Source of the DNA: Liolophura sinensis
Lineage: Eukaryota; Mollusca; Polyplacophora; Chitonida; Chitonidae
DNA length: 64,000 nucleotides
Assembly: GCF_032854445.1 (NCBI RefSeq)
Contig: NC_088306.1
Coordinates: forward strand, 6,153,145 to 6,217,144
Direction of reading: 5' to 3'
Below the pieces are notes generated by a model. The model was given only the letters and a program-made list of their open reading frames with translations. It had not been told where the DNA came from and searched no databases. Below are positions 35,961-46,814 of the stretch, one piece after another. The first letter of the stretch is position 1. Every line of letters begins with the position of its first letter. The position numbers were made by a program, and so were the translations under genes.

Positions 35961-36169
35961 TTCACGCCTTAACATAAACAGCTCCTTGGCATTTAACTCT
36001 AACTGAAGGTAGATATTTTGGTTTTCAGGTATTTTTAGGCATGATTTAGGAATCTTTTTGAATTGGTATCAAACGTACAATGCAAAACAGTACACAAAAT
36101 GGTCGCACGATAGAATAGATATTGATATAACCGCTTGTGCAAACCTTACATAAATATAAATCTACTTAC

Positions 36170-36306
36170 CGTGGCAAGTTTGACGATCAGCTGAACAAGT
36201 GACAAACTGAACTTGGTTTGCCGGATTTTTATAGGTAAAAGTCGACTGATCACAGGTGTCACACTCTCAGTTTAGATTTGATCTGATTGGTCAAAAGATC
36301 GTGACC
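36170..36306 (-). promoter_or_regulatory. A3 promoter and non-coding first exon
   Basis: CCTATAAAAA box at 36226-36235; the first exon ends at 36170 (GCCACG then GTAAGT). It shares GTCACTTGTTCAGCTGATCG with the A2 first exon. The 23-bp GGTCA-N8-TGACC/CCAAT block is at 36284-36306, about 49 bp upstream of the TATA box, as at A2. Confidence 0.7.
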
Positions 36307-36944
36307 GTAATGTTCAGGTTTTGCCATTGGACACAGTACCGTGACCTGAAGTTGAACTAATTCATTAGACTGGAAAGCTCATGTACGTTAGATAAACAGA
36401 AACAGGTCATGGTTACATGCTTAAGATTTTAATGTATGATCATAATGCAGAATTAATTAACGTTGGCTAATATTTGATTTACACCTTGGTTAATTGCACT
36501 AATCATTTTGTAAATATTACATTGGATAGTAAAGAAATGATTGGCTTTGTGTTCATCGCTGATCATAGTGGCAGCCACATGTGTTTTTTACTCACTGTTA
36601 AATTTGAATCGAGCGACCACTTCTGTACTTCCGTAGCAGACGTTTTGAGTTTCCCTTGAAATTTATTGGGACATGGGTATTAAATGTTTTTGACTTGCGT
36701 AAAGACTACAAAAAATTGCAAATCTCAATCAAGAGAATGATTCATACATGTAGGCTCTACGTATAAAATTGTACTCTTGTCTTCATTGTTTCATTTTTTA
36801 AAGTAATCGTAAATAAAATACACGTGCGCTCGCCGTAGGAGGCATTGGCTTTGTTAGATCAAACAAAAAACATCAGGGTTGAAGTTATATTTATTGTGTG
36901 TAATATTTAACCAAAGAATGTAGGCTAGATTCCTGACTAACCAT
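36307..36944. other. A3 upstream spacer
   Basis: No gene recognised. A plus-strand 61-codon frame at 36474-36659 has no domain, signal peptide or promoter. Confidence 0.45.
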
Positions 36945-37165
36945 GGTTTCACCGCTTCTGCTATCACTTGATGCAGTCGCCGTGAGTTTGAGTCCAGTTT
37001 ATGCTGGCTTCCTGTCCGGTCGTAAATGGAAAAGTCTTGCAGCAACCTGCGGTTGGTCATGGTTTTCCGTAGGGCTCTGCTCGATTTCCTCTCACCATAA
37101 TGCTTGTCGCCGTCGTGCAAGTGAAATATTCTTGAGGACAGCGTAAAATCAAATAAATAAATCAC
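36945..37165 (+). mobile_element. SINE-1, head damaged
   Basis: Forward copy: GAGTCCAGTTTATGCTGGCT, CAACCTGCGGTTGGTCATGG, CTCTCACCATAATGCTTGTC, CAAATAAATAAAT tail. Confidence 0.8.
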
Positions 37166-37263
37166 TGGAGATTGGTTCTGTACAATATATGTATATGATA
37201 GGTTGATTCAAAGGGTGCTGTTGATGCAAAGCAAATTTTATAAAAGTATGAATTGCTTAGATC

Positions 37264-37384
37264 TCAGACCGTTCTTTGGACACATGTAACCGGTAACTGG
37301 TCGATTTACCTCAGTTAGGGTTTTATACTAACTGTTCATGCAAATGCTTAAATTGTAGCAATTTACACGCTCCTTGGCACCGGG
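37264..37384 (-). repeat. interspersed repeat R, copy 4
   Basis: Reverse copy: GGAGCGTGTAAATTGCTAC, TTAGTATAAAACCCTAACTG, AGGTAAATCGACCAG; cut short relative to copies 1 and 3. About 1 kb upstream of A3. Confidence 0.55.
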
Positions 37385-37535
37385 CGTGGCCACGTGTATG
37401 ACTACTTGCATGGCTACGTCCATGGCTATCTGTATGACTACGTGTATGACTACGTGCATGGCTATGTCGATGACTACGTGCATGGCTATGTCGATGACTA
37501 CGTGCATGGCTGTCTGTATGACTATGTGTATGGTT
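37384..37535 (+). repeat. 12/24-bp minisatellite
   Basis: Tandem ATGACTACGTGC / ATGGCTATGTCG half units of 12 bp arranged as 24-bp units. Because 12 is a multiple of three, it yields low-complexity open frames (His/Ser/Arg-rich on minus, Met/Thr/Cys-rich on plus), not taken as genes. Confidence 0.85.
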
Positions 37536-37785
37536 GTTGATCGAACTGAATTCTTCTGTCAGGATAACTATTGTTTCCAAGGTGTAGTATTATGTCGCAA
37601 TAATATAATGTAATGTACTCCCACTTGTACAAATGTAGCATTATGTTTAACGGAATAGTTTTAAGATTATACCTGGGTCAGAAAAGACTTAGGTGCGCCA
37701 ATGGCCAAACATAGTGAATAATCTACGTGTATAGTAGCAAAATATAAACTCCAAAAGACCTAAAGATGGACTTAAAATGCGAGTG

Positions 37786-37793
37786 CTATAAAG
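37786..37793 (+). promoter_or_regulatory. TATA box of candidate peptide gene
   Basis: CTATAAAG lies 67 nt ahead of the first ATG of the frame at 37860, leaving room for a leader of about 40 nt. Confidence 0.4.
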
Positions 37794-37859
37794 AGAAGCA
37801 GTTTTTAGTTAAGTCAACAGTTTGCAGTCAAGCCGGGAAGACGGAAAATCGGGTAGATA

Positions 37860-38123
37860 ATGTTTAATAACCGAGATATGTATCTCATTTGCACTTTGAT
37901 TACGACTTTTCTTACATCCATCATGGCGATACCACTGGGAGCCGAAATAACATCCCCATTTGTGGAACGTTTGTGGGATGTCTGCTTACAGATATCTCTG
38001 CGTGAAGTGCACTGCACATGTTACTTAACCTATTGTTGGGCGGCAACATTACGTTTGTGTGCAAATAAAACCTACACCAAAAAGAATTCACCCATATATG
38101 ATGACCGCCCTTTGACCATATAA
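37860..38123 (+). CDS. candidate small secreted cysteine-containing peptide
   Basis: Single uninterrupted frame of 87 residues, or 81 from a second in-frame ATG at 37878. From the second Met the N-terminus reads as a signal peptide (MYLICTLITTFLTSIMA) followed by a roughly 64-residue mature part. That part has five cysteines, two Trp and a basic patch near NKTYTKK. An upstream TATA box (37786-37793), a short leader and an AATAAA at 38237-38242 frame it as a compact, intronless unit. It lies in the divergent spacer between A3 and B1 and shows no similarity to the A/B family. An odd cysteine number would suggest dimerisation or a chance frame. No known family is recognised. It could be a spurious frame; transcripts would decide. 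Confidence 0.4.
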   Translation: MFNNRDMYLICTLITTFLTSIMAIPLGAEITSPFVERLWDVCLQISLREVHCTCYLTYCWAATLRLCANKTYTKKNSPIYDDRPLTI

Positions 38124-38779
38124 CATATGAGTCACAGGAATATCTACATGTAATTCCATGTACAACAGTATATATAGAGTAAGCCAAGAAAATAATACAC
38201 ACATTCAGTTTCTCTTGTACTTGTTATTTGTCAAATAATAAAACGCTCATTACTTCGCACATGCTAACAGTTGTGGTGATAAGAAGGTTGAGTTATTTTT
38301 GTTTTGCAAACTTTAGCTCGTGCCAACGCATATTGCTATCTATTAAATATGTGTTGAGATAACTTAAAAATAGTTAGCCAGAACACGAATTTGCCTTAGT
38401 TCCAATGGTGAACTCGCCGTTATCTTTCGAAACTGGGACAGGTAACCATCCTGGATTTGTAAGACATACTCACGATCTCATACATGTGCAGGTTAACTTG
38501 GATGGTGTTTAGAAGAAAAGTCTTCCTCAAAAGTGGTAGGAAATACTGACAGGCAACAGGATTTAATTCTTACAGTGGTATCTCTGCGAGCTCCAGTTTG
38601 ATAGCTATTTTGAGGTATATGAGAATCCACCCGTTAATAAAATCACAGTTTTGAATTAAACTGAATATGTGACGAAGTAAAAACCATATATTACAACCAC
38701 GGAGTTCAATTTCCACTTGACTGGTCAACCACAGGTATTGACGGGTGTTGCACAACAGCATGAAGGGTCCGACGTGGTG
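38124..38779. other. spacer, nothing recognised
   Basis: Contains the AATAAA at 38237-38242 that could end the candidate peptide transcript. Otherwise no gene or repeat is seen. Confidence 0.45.
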
Positions 38780-39075
38780 ATTAGCCGCAGCGCAATGACT
38801 CAAGAGCATCTGACCAATGCGCTGGCTGTTCAAGTCAAAGTCCAGCTTATGTTGGTGTCTTCTTCTTCCGTACGTGGAAGGTGTGGCAGCAACCTGGTGA
38901 TGGTCGTGATATAACAAACTGCATATAACGATGACAGTAATCGTTATATTTATACTGGCGTGAGTTTCACCCGTGGTCCGCTCGGTTTCCTTCCACCATA
39001 ATGCTGACTGCCATCGCTTCAGTAGACTATTCTTGAGTACGGCGTGAACACCATTCAAATAAATAAATAAATAAA
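38780..39075 (+). mobile_element. SINE-1 interrupted by a small foldback insert
   Basis: Forward SINE-1, diverged, with head remnant and ATAAATAAATAAATAAA tail. Within it, at about 38910-38964, is an insert with the palindrome ATATAACGAT-N7-ATCGTTATAT, after which the SINE body resumes. Confidence 0.7.
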
Positions 39076-39745
39076 AACAAATAGCAACCTGCACAAGCTG
39101 CGGATTTTTTACTACATCTTCATAAGCTCCTTAAAACATTACGGTCTGTCTGCATAGTTTGACTACAGTTACCGTTTGTCCAAACTGTAATATATTTGAC
39201 CGAAATAACTATTGCCTGTTATGACAGCTGCTTTATTTTATTTGCAACGCTTTGACAATTATAAAAAAAAAAACTGTTTATAAGGATGTAATAATTTCGG
39301 TACTGAACATGTAGGACTGATGAACATGCTATGGATATTGTGTGTAAACGCATCATATATTAATAAAAAATCTAACACATAAACTACGCAGGCGAAAACT
39401 ATGTGTCACATATTTACGATGATACTTGTATTAAAGTCAACTTAAATCTTGGTTAATTTCATGTCAAATACTTTCTGGTCCTAAAAGATTCCAAATGATG
39501 AAAACAGTTTTGCTAACAATGTTAATTACACTTAACAGAAAAACTGGAAAGAAACATACTTTTATTTATCGGTGGTTGTACATCTAACATCTGACTAACA
39601 ATCTTTTCGCCAATGGATTGGATTAAAATGACCAGCCTTTGAAATCCTCTGGCCATTTTGCAATTAACTTTCTTTTTAGGAATTCACATCTATTTTAAGA
39701 TTTATGTATGTTAAAACTGATTAAAGTCTACATCTATTGACAAAA

Positions 39746-39826
39746 ACAAAACACGAAGCACGTGATAGGTGGTGTTCGTCAGGGTGCCATCCTGTTACCC
39801 CTAAGATTTAACGTTTGCCATGAAAA
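39746..39826 (+). mobile_element. LINE reverse-transcriptase remnant
   Basis: One frame reads GGVRQGAILLPLRFNV, matching the conserved G-V-R-Q-G-x-x-L-S-P-x-L-F-N motif of LINE-type reverse transcriptases. Nothing else of the element survives nearby. It ends about 90 bp upstream of the B1 TATA box. Confidence 0.55.
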
Positions 39827-39834
39827 CGTGACCC

Positions 39835-39974
39835 GATTGGTTAATTGTGCTTTCAATCAGTCACCTGTTAGGTCAAAAACGGGTCACACGTATTAATACG
39901 GAGATCAGAAGGTGCTTATAAAAGACGTCCTTATCCTTGGCCTTCAGATTCGGTCACAGTGAGTCTCAAGTCAG
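39835..39974 (+). promoter_or_regulatory. B1 promoter and non-coding first exon
   Basis: TATAAAAG at 39917-39924; the first exon ends at 39974 (AAGTCAG then GTAAGT). Upstream are ATTGG (39836-39840), GGTCA (39871-39875) and GGGTCACACG (39881-39890). The last is shared with B2. The leader contains CAGATTCGGTCA, also in the B2 leader. Confidence 0.7.
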
Positions 39975-40264
39975 GTAAGTGAGGCATTCCTTGAACAGTT
40001 ATTGGGAAAAATACTTGTGTTTGTATTTAGAAACCACCATTCAAATACTTTGTTGGATATCTGTATATTGTCATTGAATTTCTTGCTGGAAAATATTTGA
40101 ACTTGCAAAACTGCAGGATTTCGTAATCAAACGATCACATGTCTGTCTACTAAAGTGGGAATTGCGTGTATTATATTAACGCGGTCTTCACACATATACA
40201 GTTTGACTTTTACTCAAAATTATAGACAACTTTTACGCTTTTCTTTACAGATAACCACACTAGG

Positions 40265-43200
40265 ATGAAGGTGTTTATTGCTTTGACGGCCTGCCTTTTC
40301 TTGGCTACGGGAAGTGATGCTTTTCTGGGACATGTCGGGGATTTCTTCAAAGATCTCGGTCACGACATCGGCCAGGCCGCCAAGCCAATCGGGGAAGAGT
40401 TGTTAGGAACATTGGAAAACACAGGAAAGAGCCTTCTGTCTCAGACTGTACAAGGTCAGTATCAACTTCTGTTCTTCGTTATCATATTGTGTTGGTGTTG
40501 TGTTCTCTCAATACTAACACGCAGTTTCTATTATTTTTATTTTGTTCCAGACTTCAAGAGTCTATAGACCTACAGAAGATATATATTTTTCCGTATTCGG
40601 TAATCAAATAGTATTTGGCACGAATATGTCAAATTATTACCTGTCCGCTGATATCGAACATGTGCTCTTTATAGTGTTACAAAGTTGAGAAACCGTATCA
40701 CCGATTTTGAGTGGTAATGTGCACAGACGATGTTAATGATTTCTGAAAGGTAATTGTTTGGGCTATTGTGAAATAACAGCGAAAATTCGAATATACAGGC
40801 GGTGATCGTTTTTTCCCCCCGGAGAAACCTCTTTAGTTATCAAATTTACAAAAAGAAATAATTGCCTTTGTCCTAACTAATCCGCTTACATGAGCCATCG
40901 ACATTTTTCAGATCTTCTTCTTCACCTGGGAAATGTAGGCAAGAGAGAAACTGAGTAAGTAGTGCTCTGATTGCATTCTATATTCAACTTGTTTATGACA
41001 CATGAATGTGGTCATCGAAATGATACAGGCTCACTAAAATGTTCCCCAATCATCGTTACTTCTGGACCACACTCAGATATGTAACCCAGTGTTGCAGTTT
41101 TAATGAGTTTAATAAGTAGATACAAAATCCGATATACAACTGTAGCCAAAGTAGAACGCAAAGTTGCAATATCAAGTCTCGGCGTCAATATTTAAAATGT
41201 TTATTCCACTTGTTATCCAGACAATTTTGAGTGCATCGTGTCAAGGCCCACTTTTACTCAAATACTCCCAACACAAATTTTGATATAATGACTGACAGAA
41301 GGCGAAGACTGAAGTATGCAAGCCAACATTTGGTCCCAATGTCTATGTATTGTTAACAAATGTTCAAATAAAAGCTTTACACGGTTCGAATTTGAAGCTC
41401 TCATCATAAAAAGTAAATCGGATGTTTGCAGAATGATAAATCTGATGTTATCTTGTGCGCATTCATTGCTACTCACCTCATGTAAAAAATATGTCCCTTC
41501 ATCGTAATTCTCGATTGCCATTGGCTGATGAGACGGGTTAAAATGTTGTCATGCACTTGTCAGAGCTGCAGGCCACGGCCAGAAGGGATCTATGAGATTT
41601 AGACCTTGCCCAGTAATTCAGCTGCGCAGGCTGACGTCATTTTTTTATGTGACGCTAAATTTATACCCCAGGCAGGTAAATTACTGCAACGGCTGGCGGC
41701 ATTCCATGGCGCCTCCTTTTGACGCCACGTCACAATACCAGCACTGTCTGTAGTCGACATAGCTAGTAGAATGATTTTTATCAGCTGAACTTTACATATT
41801 TACAGACTGGCTTTCCTTTTGTTAGATATTGTAGGGAGAAAATCGTTATCCTCGTATTGAGAACATCGTTAAACTTTTGTTGACTCAAGAATACGGTCTC
41901 TTATATGGACTCAACACGCGAATAACATATAATTATCAAAAGAACCTGTTGATATTTATCCTGGCAGTCTCATCCAGAAAGCTGAGAGTTTCATCAAGGG
42001 TGTTGAATCATTCATCTCCAACAAGGTCACTCAGTTCAAGACTCTGTTCGGGACCGTTCTCAACAAACTGTCTGCCATCCAGGGCAAGATCTCCAACCTG
42101 TCCTTCCTCACCGAGCCGATTAACAACCTGATCGAAGAAATTGAACACACCGTCGGTATGTTTAAGACTGACTGGTTTACTGTCTTAAAACTTGACATTT
42201 TTATGTGTCTTATGTTTTTCAGGATGTAAATTATGCCATAAAACTACATGCCTTTCAATCGTTATGCCACATGCCACGAAGATTCAATATAATTCTCAAC
42301 CTGCGGATGATGGTGGGATTCCGCTGGGCTGTACCCGGTGACCTACCACCACAATCCCACCCGCTGTTTTATAAGTGAAACATCGTATAAGTGAAACGCC
42401 GTAAAACACCAACAAAATGAACGAAGTAAATAGATAACATTCTCAAAGAGGGAAAGAGGGAATTCTCTGTTTTTACTCTTCTGGACACCTTGGTGCTAAT
42501 GAACAGCTGACTGGGCTGAGGATACTATTAGCTTGCCTTTCGCCAATAGAACTTGTGGCACCGGTGAGAAAGTTCGTAAGTATAACTTGACCAAAGACGA
42601 TGGCTTACGTCTGGCAATGGCGTTTTCGAGGCCCATTATAGACAAGTCGCATACAGCAGATAAAGTTTAAGTTTGGCGTTAAGGAACAAACAAAACAATC
42701 TATCATGTCCGAAACGTTTCTATTTCCTCTGCAGCTGGCCACAATGCCATCGCTGACAGCCTTCTGGGAAAGATCGTCGAGGAGGCCCACAGCTTCCTGA
42801 AACCTCTTCTCGGCGACAGCAGGAGAGGAATCCTAGACAACCTGGGCCTCAACCAGATCGGACAGTCCCTGGCCAACCTGTTCAAGCCCCACATCGATTC
42901 CCTCAAGACTGTGAGTGAATAGTGTTTTACCATACGGATTTTTTTACAACGCTTGTCTCTTTATGTCAATATTCTAGAGGTCCATAATAAAATTGGCAGG
43001 AATTAATGTCAACTCCGCAATTATGCAATTATGGCAAAAGCTTTTGAGATCGAATATAATTTGTGTTTTCTGTTCTCAGAATGTAAGCATATTTTTTGCG
43101 GTCGCTTTACAGACATGAAAAATGCTAACGCATGTCGAAGTTAAAGTAAATAATAATAATTTAAAAATAATTTACTCGTTGATTGCGAGGATGGAAGGTG

Positions 43201-45068
43201 TTTATTAAGCCCCGTCCAGGACTATTCAACATCGTTCAACTTTTGTTGGCTCAACAGCAAGTTGAATGCTGTTGAGTTACGTTAAGTGTCCCGTCAACAC
43301 TACAAATCAGATCGGTCAACGTTGTTCAACGCTGTTGTCGTGTATTAAGCTGTAATTTTTTTACCAAACTTCTTTCTCTCCAGTGCATGAGACACAATGA
43401 TATCTCTATCATCCTTAGACAGAGTGTTGTACAAGTAAGGGTATTTTTCATACCCCTGTATGAACGAAACTGTCTCATTGTGAGACCTATTTCTCTTTCG
43501 CCTTTGGTACCGCCATTTTGCTCTGGTCACTTGCCTTATGATGGCCGCATTATGTCTACACGCGCACTGATTGTCTACATTCACTCAACGTGACTCAGTT
43601 TGTTGACAAAAAATACACATGCACATTTCCGATTCAGCAATGTTGGATGGTATTGAGTGTTGTTGAATGATTTGAAGAACCCGTCCAGACTGCTCAAACA
43701 GGGCTCAACTTGTTGACTCTTGTTGAGTCAACAAAAGTTGAGTGATATAGGATGGTCTGGACGGAGCTTTAGATTTGTTAATCAAGTTACATATAACAGT
43801 CTAGAGTTGCTTTAAAATTATGGGAATAAATGGTGACACTTCTGGTGACATATATGTATGACAAGATGATTTCTATCACAAACGACATGTTTTTGAGCTT
43901 TTTCTTAAATTGATAATACCTAATATTAATACTTCCTCCATCCATATAGCTGGCCGCCGTTTTTTGTGGAGAATTCTTAAGTATGACGTGAACACCAATC
44001 AATCAATAAACAATTAGGTCAATTTTAAAGTGGTCTCTGTCCTCAGCTGGTGAGCTCTGCTGGTAATACCCTGAAACAGCATGCCACGAACCTGATGAAC
44101 GCCGTGAAGGGCTCTGTCAACGAGCTGGGAACCAAGCTCCAGACCCACGTGGACACCCTGAAGACCCATCTGGGCACCATCACCAGTACCGCCGGGGAGG
44201 CCCTCGCCACCCTCAAGGACGCCGTCGGACAAGTCATGCGTAAGTCTGCCAAGAAACAAATATACTATTCATAAAATTACTCCAGTTGATGTTGATTGTT
44301 CTCGGTTGTAAAAATGTGAATGATGATGGAATAGAGTTAAGCTGACGTAATAACGGTCAACAAACATGAATGTGTCATGTGCAAGTAAACCTGCTTAAAG
44401 GTGTAAAAAGTTGCTTTCAATTTTTTCACTCAGTTTCCACATATTTGACGAACTAAATGACGGCTGTGACTGATAAAGTGATCCATAATTTTATGAATAG
44501 AATTCTATGAACAATTTCTTATACTATCGCATTTCAAAATTTTGTTTGAGAAAATATAGAAATCGTTTTAAGAAGACTAAATGATTGAGGAGAATGGAAA
44601 ATATTTCGCGGCTTTAAAGCAGTCTATAAGGGCAGAAGTCAGATGGAGAAAATCTATCATTTTCATTATTTACGGGACCAATGAGCAAAAGAAACATGGA
44701 ATACCTCATTCTGTTTTGGATGTGCCCGGTAAGGTCTTCCAGCATCATGAAGATGGTCGATGGTTTCCTTCGGGCTCTATTTACTTTCCTCCTACCATAA
44801 TGCGGGCATCCGTCGTTGAAGTAAATGTTTGGTCATGCCTTCCTGGTAGTGTAATTAGTGGGCACAAAGGTATATGAAGTCATCGTATACGTGCAGTTTT
44901 TTTGTCTTACTGTTCATGAGATTTTATTCCAGTATCTTTGTTTGTTTGACAGAGGACACGTTCTCCAGTCTGCACAACCCGGTGAGTGGCATCGTAAACA
45001 CCCTAACCAATGCCGCTGGTACCGTGGTCAACCACGTCTCGTCCAAACTCACCCCCACACAGTCCTAA
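40265..45068 (+). CDS. cluster gene B1: long form of the helical precursor
   Basis: Predicted secreted protein of 301 residues. Plus-strand coding exons: 40265-40454 (exon opens at 40251), 40912-40954, 41968-42155, 42735-42910, 44047-44239 and 44953-45068; phases 1, 2, 1, 0, 1. The first four junctions match family A exactly. Signal peptide residues 1-19 (MKVFIALTACLFLATGSDA). First segment FLGHVGDFFKDLG... to HLGNV then G73-K74-R75. Second dibasic site R170-R171 (DSRRGILDNL), aligned with K-R of family A. Exons 5 and 6, absent from A proteins, encode about 100 Thr/Ala-rich residues with 11-mer-like amphipathic helix (TLKTHLGTITSTAG) ending in TPTQS. No Cys or Trp after the signal peptide. 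AATAAA follows the stop by about 50 nt. Codons mostly end in C or G. Intron 4 holds a PIF/Harbinger element. Function unknown; the family link to A1-A3 is firm from exon structure and motif order. Confidence 0.9.
42296..42420 (+). mobile_element. SINE-1 3' fragment in B1 intron 3
   Basis: CAACCTGCGGATGATGGTGG, CACCACAATCCCACCCGCTG, ACGCCGTAAAACACCAACAA; head missing. Confidence 0.65.
43208..43768. mobile_element. PIF/Harbinger-type DNA element in B1 intron 4
   Basis: 561-bp element flanked by TTA on both sides, the 3-bp target duplication typical of PIF/Harbinger. The termini match as inverted repeats: AGCCCCGTCCAG at the left and AGCTCCGTCCAG read from the right. Subterminal GTTCAAC/GTTGAAT-type repeats are many. 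A minus-strand frame at 43345-43584 (79 residues) includes FIQGYEKYPYLYN, resembling the start of a MADF (Myb/SANT-like) domain, as in the second gene of Harbinger elements. No transposase is present, so it is non-autonomous, an internally deleted relative. Confidence 0.75.
43945..44010 (+). mobile_element. SINE-1 3' end fragment
   Basis: GCTGGCCGCCGTTTTTTGTG, TTCTTAAGTATGACGTGAAC, CACCAATCAATCAATAAA; just upstream of exon 5 of B1. Confidence 0.6.
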
Positions 45069-45119
45069 ACACGGAAGCGATCTAATCTGATCATTCCACA
45101 TGTAACATCACGGGAGAAC

Positions 45120-45125
45120 AATAAA
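45120..45125 (+). terminator. polyadenylation signal of B1
   Basis: AATAAA 52 nt after the B1 stop codon, the first such hexamer downstream. Confidence 0.7.
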
Positions 45126-45237
45126 GAGATTTTAGAATAAATGGTCATGTGCTGGTTAAAGCTTTTGTTATAGAGGTGAGATGGTTATACTCTGATTAGA
45201 TGTATAAATATTCATGTAGATTATATCAACACATTAC

Positions 45238-45682
45238 AAGTGGGAAGGTCTGCCACCAACCTGCGAATGGTCTCCGATTTCCTCCCATTGTAATGCTGGC
45301 CGCCGTCGCATAAAAGAAATATTCTTGCGTACAGCGTAAAACACCAATCAAATAAATGAACAGTTACCCTCAAAGCTCAACTGGCGAACATGGGCTTGTA
45401 TGTGTATTGAGCCTGACGATTATTAACGGACTCGATTTGGAAACTTGTTGTGGAGGTCATACCTACCTGGGGAATATTGACTGTCATCCCTGTTGAAAAT
45501 TCTCAGTACACTGTATTCTTGTCTTTGGTGGTACTTGCCTTATTCACTTAATATTGATATACAGTCCTTTGACAACTGATGTCGTTTTCTCCCACCATAA
45601 TGCTGGCTGCAGTCGTATAAGTGAAATATTCTTGGGTACGGCGTAAAACACCAATCAAACAAATACATAAATAAATCAACAG
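45238..45682 (+). mobile_element. two SINE-1 3' fragments
   Basis: Fragment one, about 45238-45360: GGGAAGGTCTGCCACCAACC to GCGTAAAACACCAATCAAAT. Fragment two, about 45585-45682: TCCCACCATAATGCTGGCTG to ACGGCGTAAAACACCAATCA with a tail. Both lack heads. Confidence 0.8.
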
Positions 45683-46475
45683 ATGCCGTGCTTCTTGACG
45701 TTTTGAAAGTGAGTCTTCGGATTTTCAGCTTGGAACACTCCTTTATGGTTTATGAGTGCTATACGAATGTCGAACTTGACGCTTACATTCGAATAATCAT
45801 TTTAGGTTATTAATTATGTCCCATTTAACATAAAGCCATTTAGTTCATTGTCGATTTATATACCTCGCACAGTAACCGGGATTGGGCATGAGTAAGATTT
45901 AACGAACATCCAAAGGATCTAAGTCCACACTCAAGGGCTCATCGGTTATCGAAGATAGATGAAAAATCTATAATGTTATCATTTTAGGAGCTTTTTAAAA
46001 AGGTTTTTGTCATCTGGTTCGGTTTTATTTCTGTTTATTAAATGTACCCACGTACAAATATTACGCATGTACCACTTATCATACCTTGCGCACAGTGGGG
46101 TTTGCACTAGAAAGGATTCAGCGCAAGATTATGGATTTGCATCGTTTAAAGAATACCATCCTTCAATTTTTTATATATCATTTACAGCGTTCTTGGAAAC
46201 TTTTTACACATTTAAGCTTTCACGATAGAGAACTAAACTCGCAAAGTGCATCATGTTGTGTTTTTAATTAGATATATTATTCTGGGAGAATTCATGCCAC
46301 AAAGCATTCGACAGCGCTCGGGGTGCCCCTCAGTTGGTTTTACATAAGTTCGTTGAAGAAAGCAAGCCTTCTTAGGAGATGAAAACATGAAAATGATGCC
46401 AAAATCAGATGAAAGATCGTCAAAACTTATTTGCAAGTATGCTCTTTAATATTTTTTTTTTTGATTTTATAAATA
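45683..46475. other. spacer between B1 and B2, nothing recognised
   Basis: Short overlapping frames at 46007-46271 are hydrophobic or Leu-rich without promoter, signal peptide or domain. Confidence 0.45.
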
Positions 46476-46814
46476 TTTTTGTATGGTGGTAGTTGGGACC
46501 AACTTTTGGTACTTATCGTTCTTGCATAATAATGGCCTAAATAAGGATGTGATACTTGTCTAATAAATTTATTTGAATGTAGATTTTTGGTTTAGATCGA
46601 AACATATGCATTTAACCTAAATTATGATAATACTTATGAACATATTAAAAATATAAGTATGATCCAAATTGAAGTTTAATACATTTGTTAGCTGTAAAGA
46701 ACAAATTCTAGTGCAAAAATATTTATTAAACCTGTGTTACATCCTCATTTATGACATCATTAAACAAAGACTATAAATACCAAAAGTTGGTCCAAAATAC
46801 CCACCATACAAAAA
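46476..46814. mobile_element. MITE with about 37-bp terminal inverted repeats
   Basis: 339-bp AT-rich element. Left end TTTTGTATGGTGGTAGTTGG then GACCAACTTTTGGTA. The right end read in reverse is TTTTGTATGGTGGGTATTTT then GGACCAACTTTTGGTA. It has no coding capacity. A target duplication is not clear (AATATT against AATTATT). Confidence 0.8.

Noticed and set aside
37323-37613. His/Ser/Arg-rich and Met/Thr/Cys-rich open frames
   Set aside because: Translations of a 12/24-bp minisatellite on opposite strands.
44014-44259. Minus-strand frames opposite exon 5 of B1 (and 53141-53376 opposite B2)
   Set aside because: Antisense shadows; the plus strand has the splice sites, phase match and homologous layout.
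44581-44877. 98-residue plus-strand frame in B1 intron 5
   Set aside because: Its second half is decayed SINE-1 body (CATAATGCGGGC region), so it is a repeat-derived frame.
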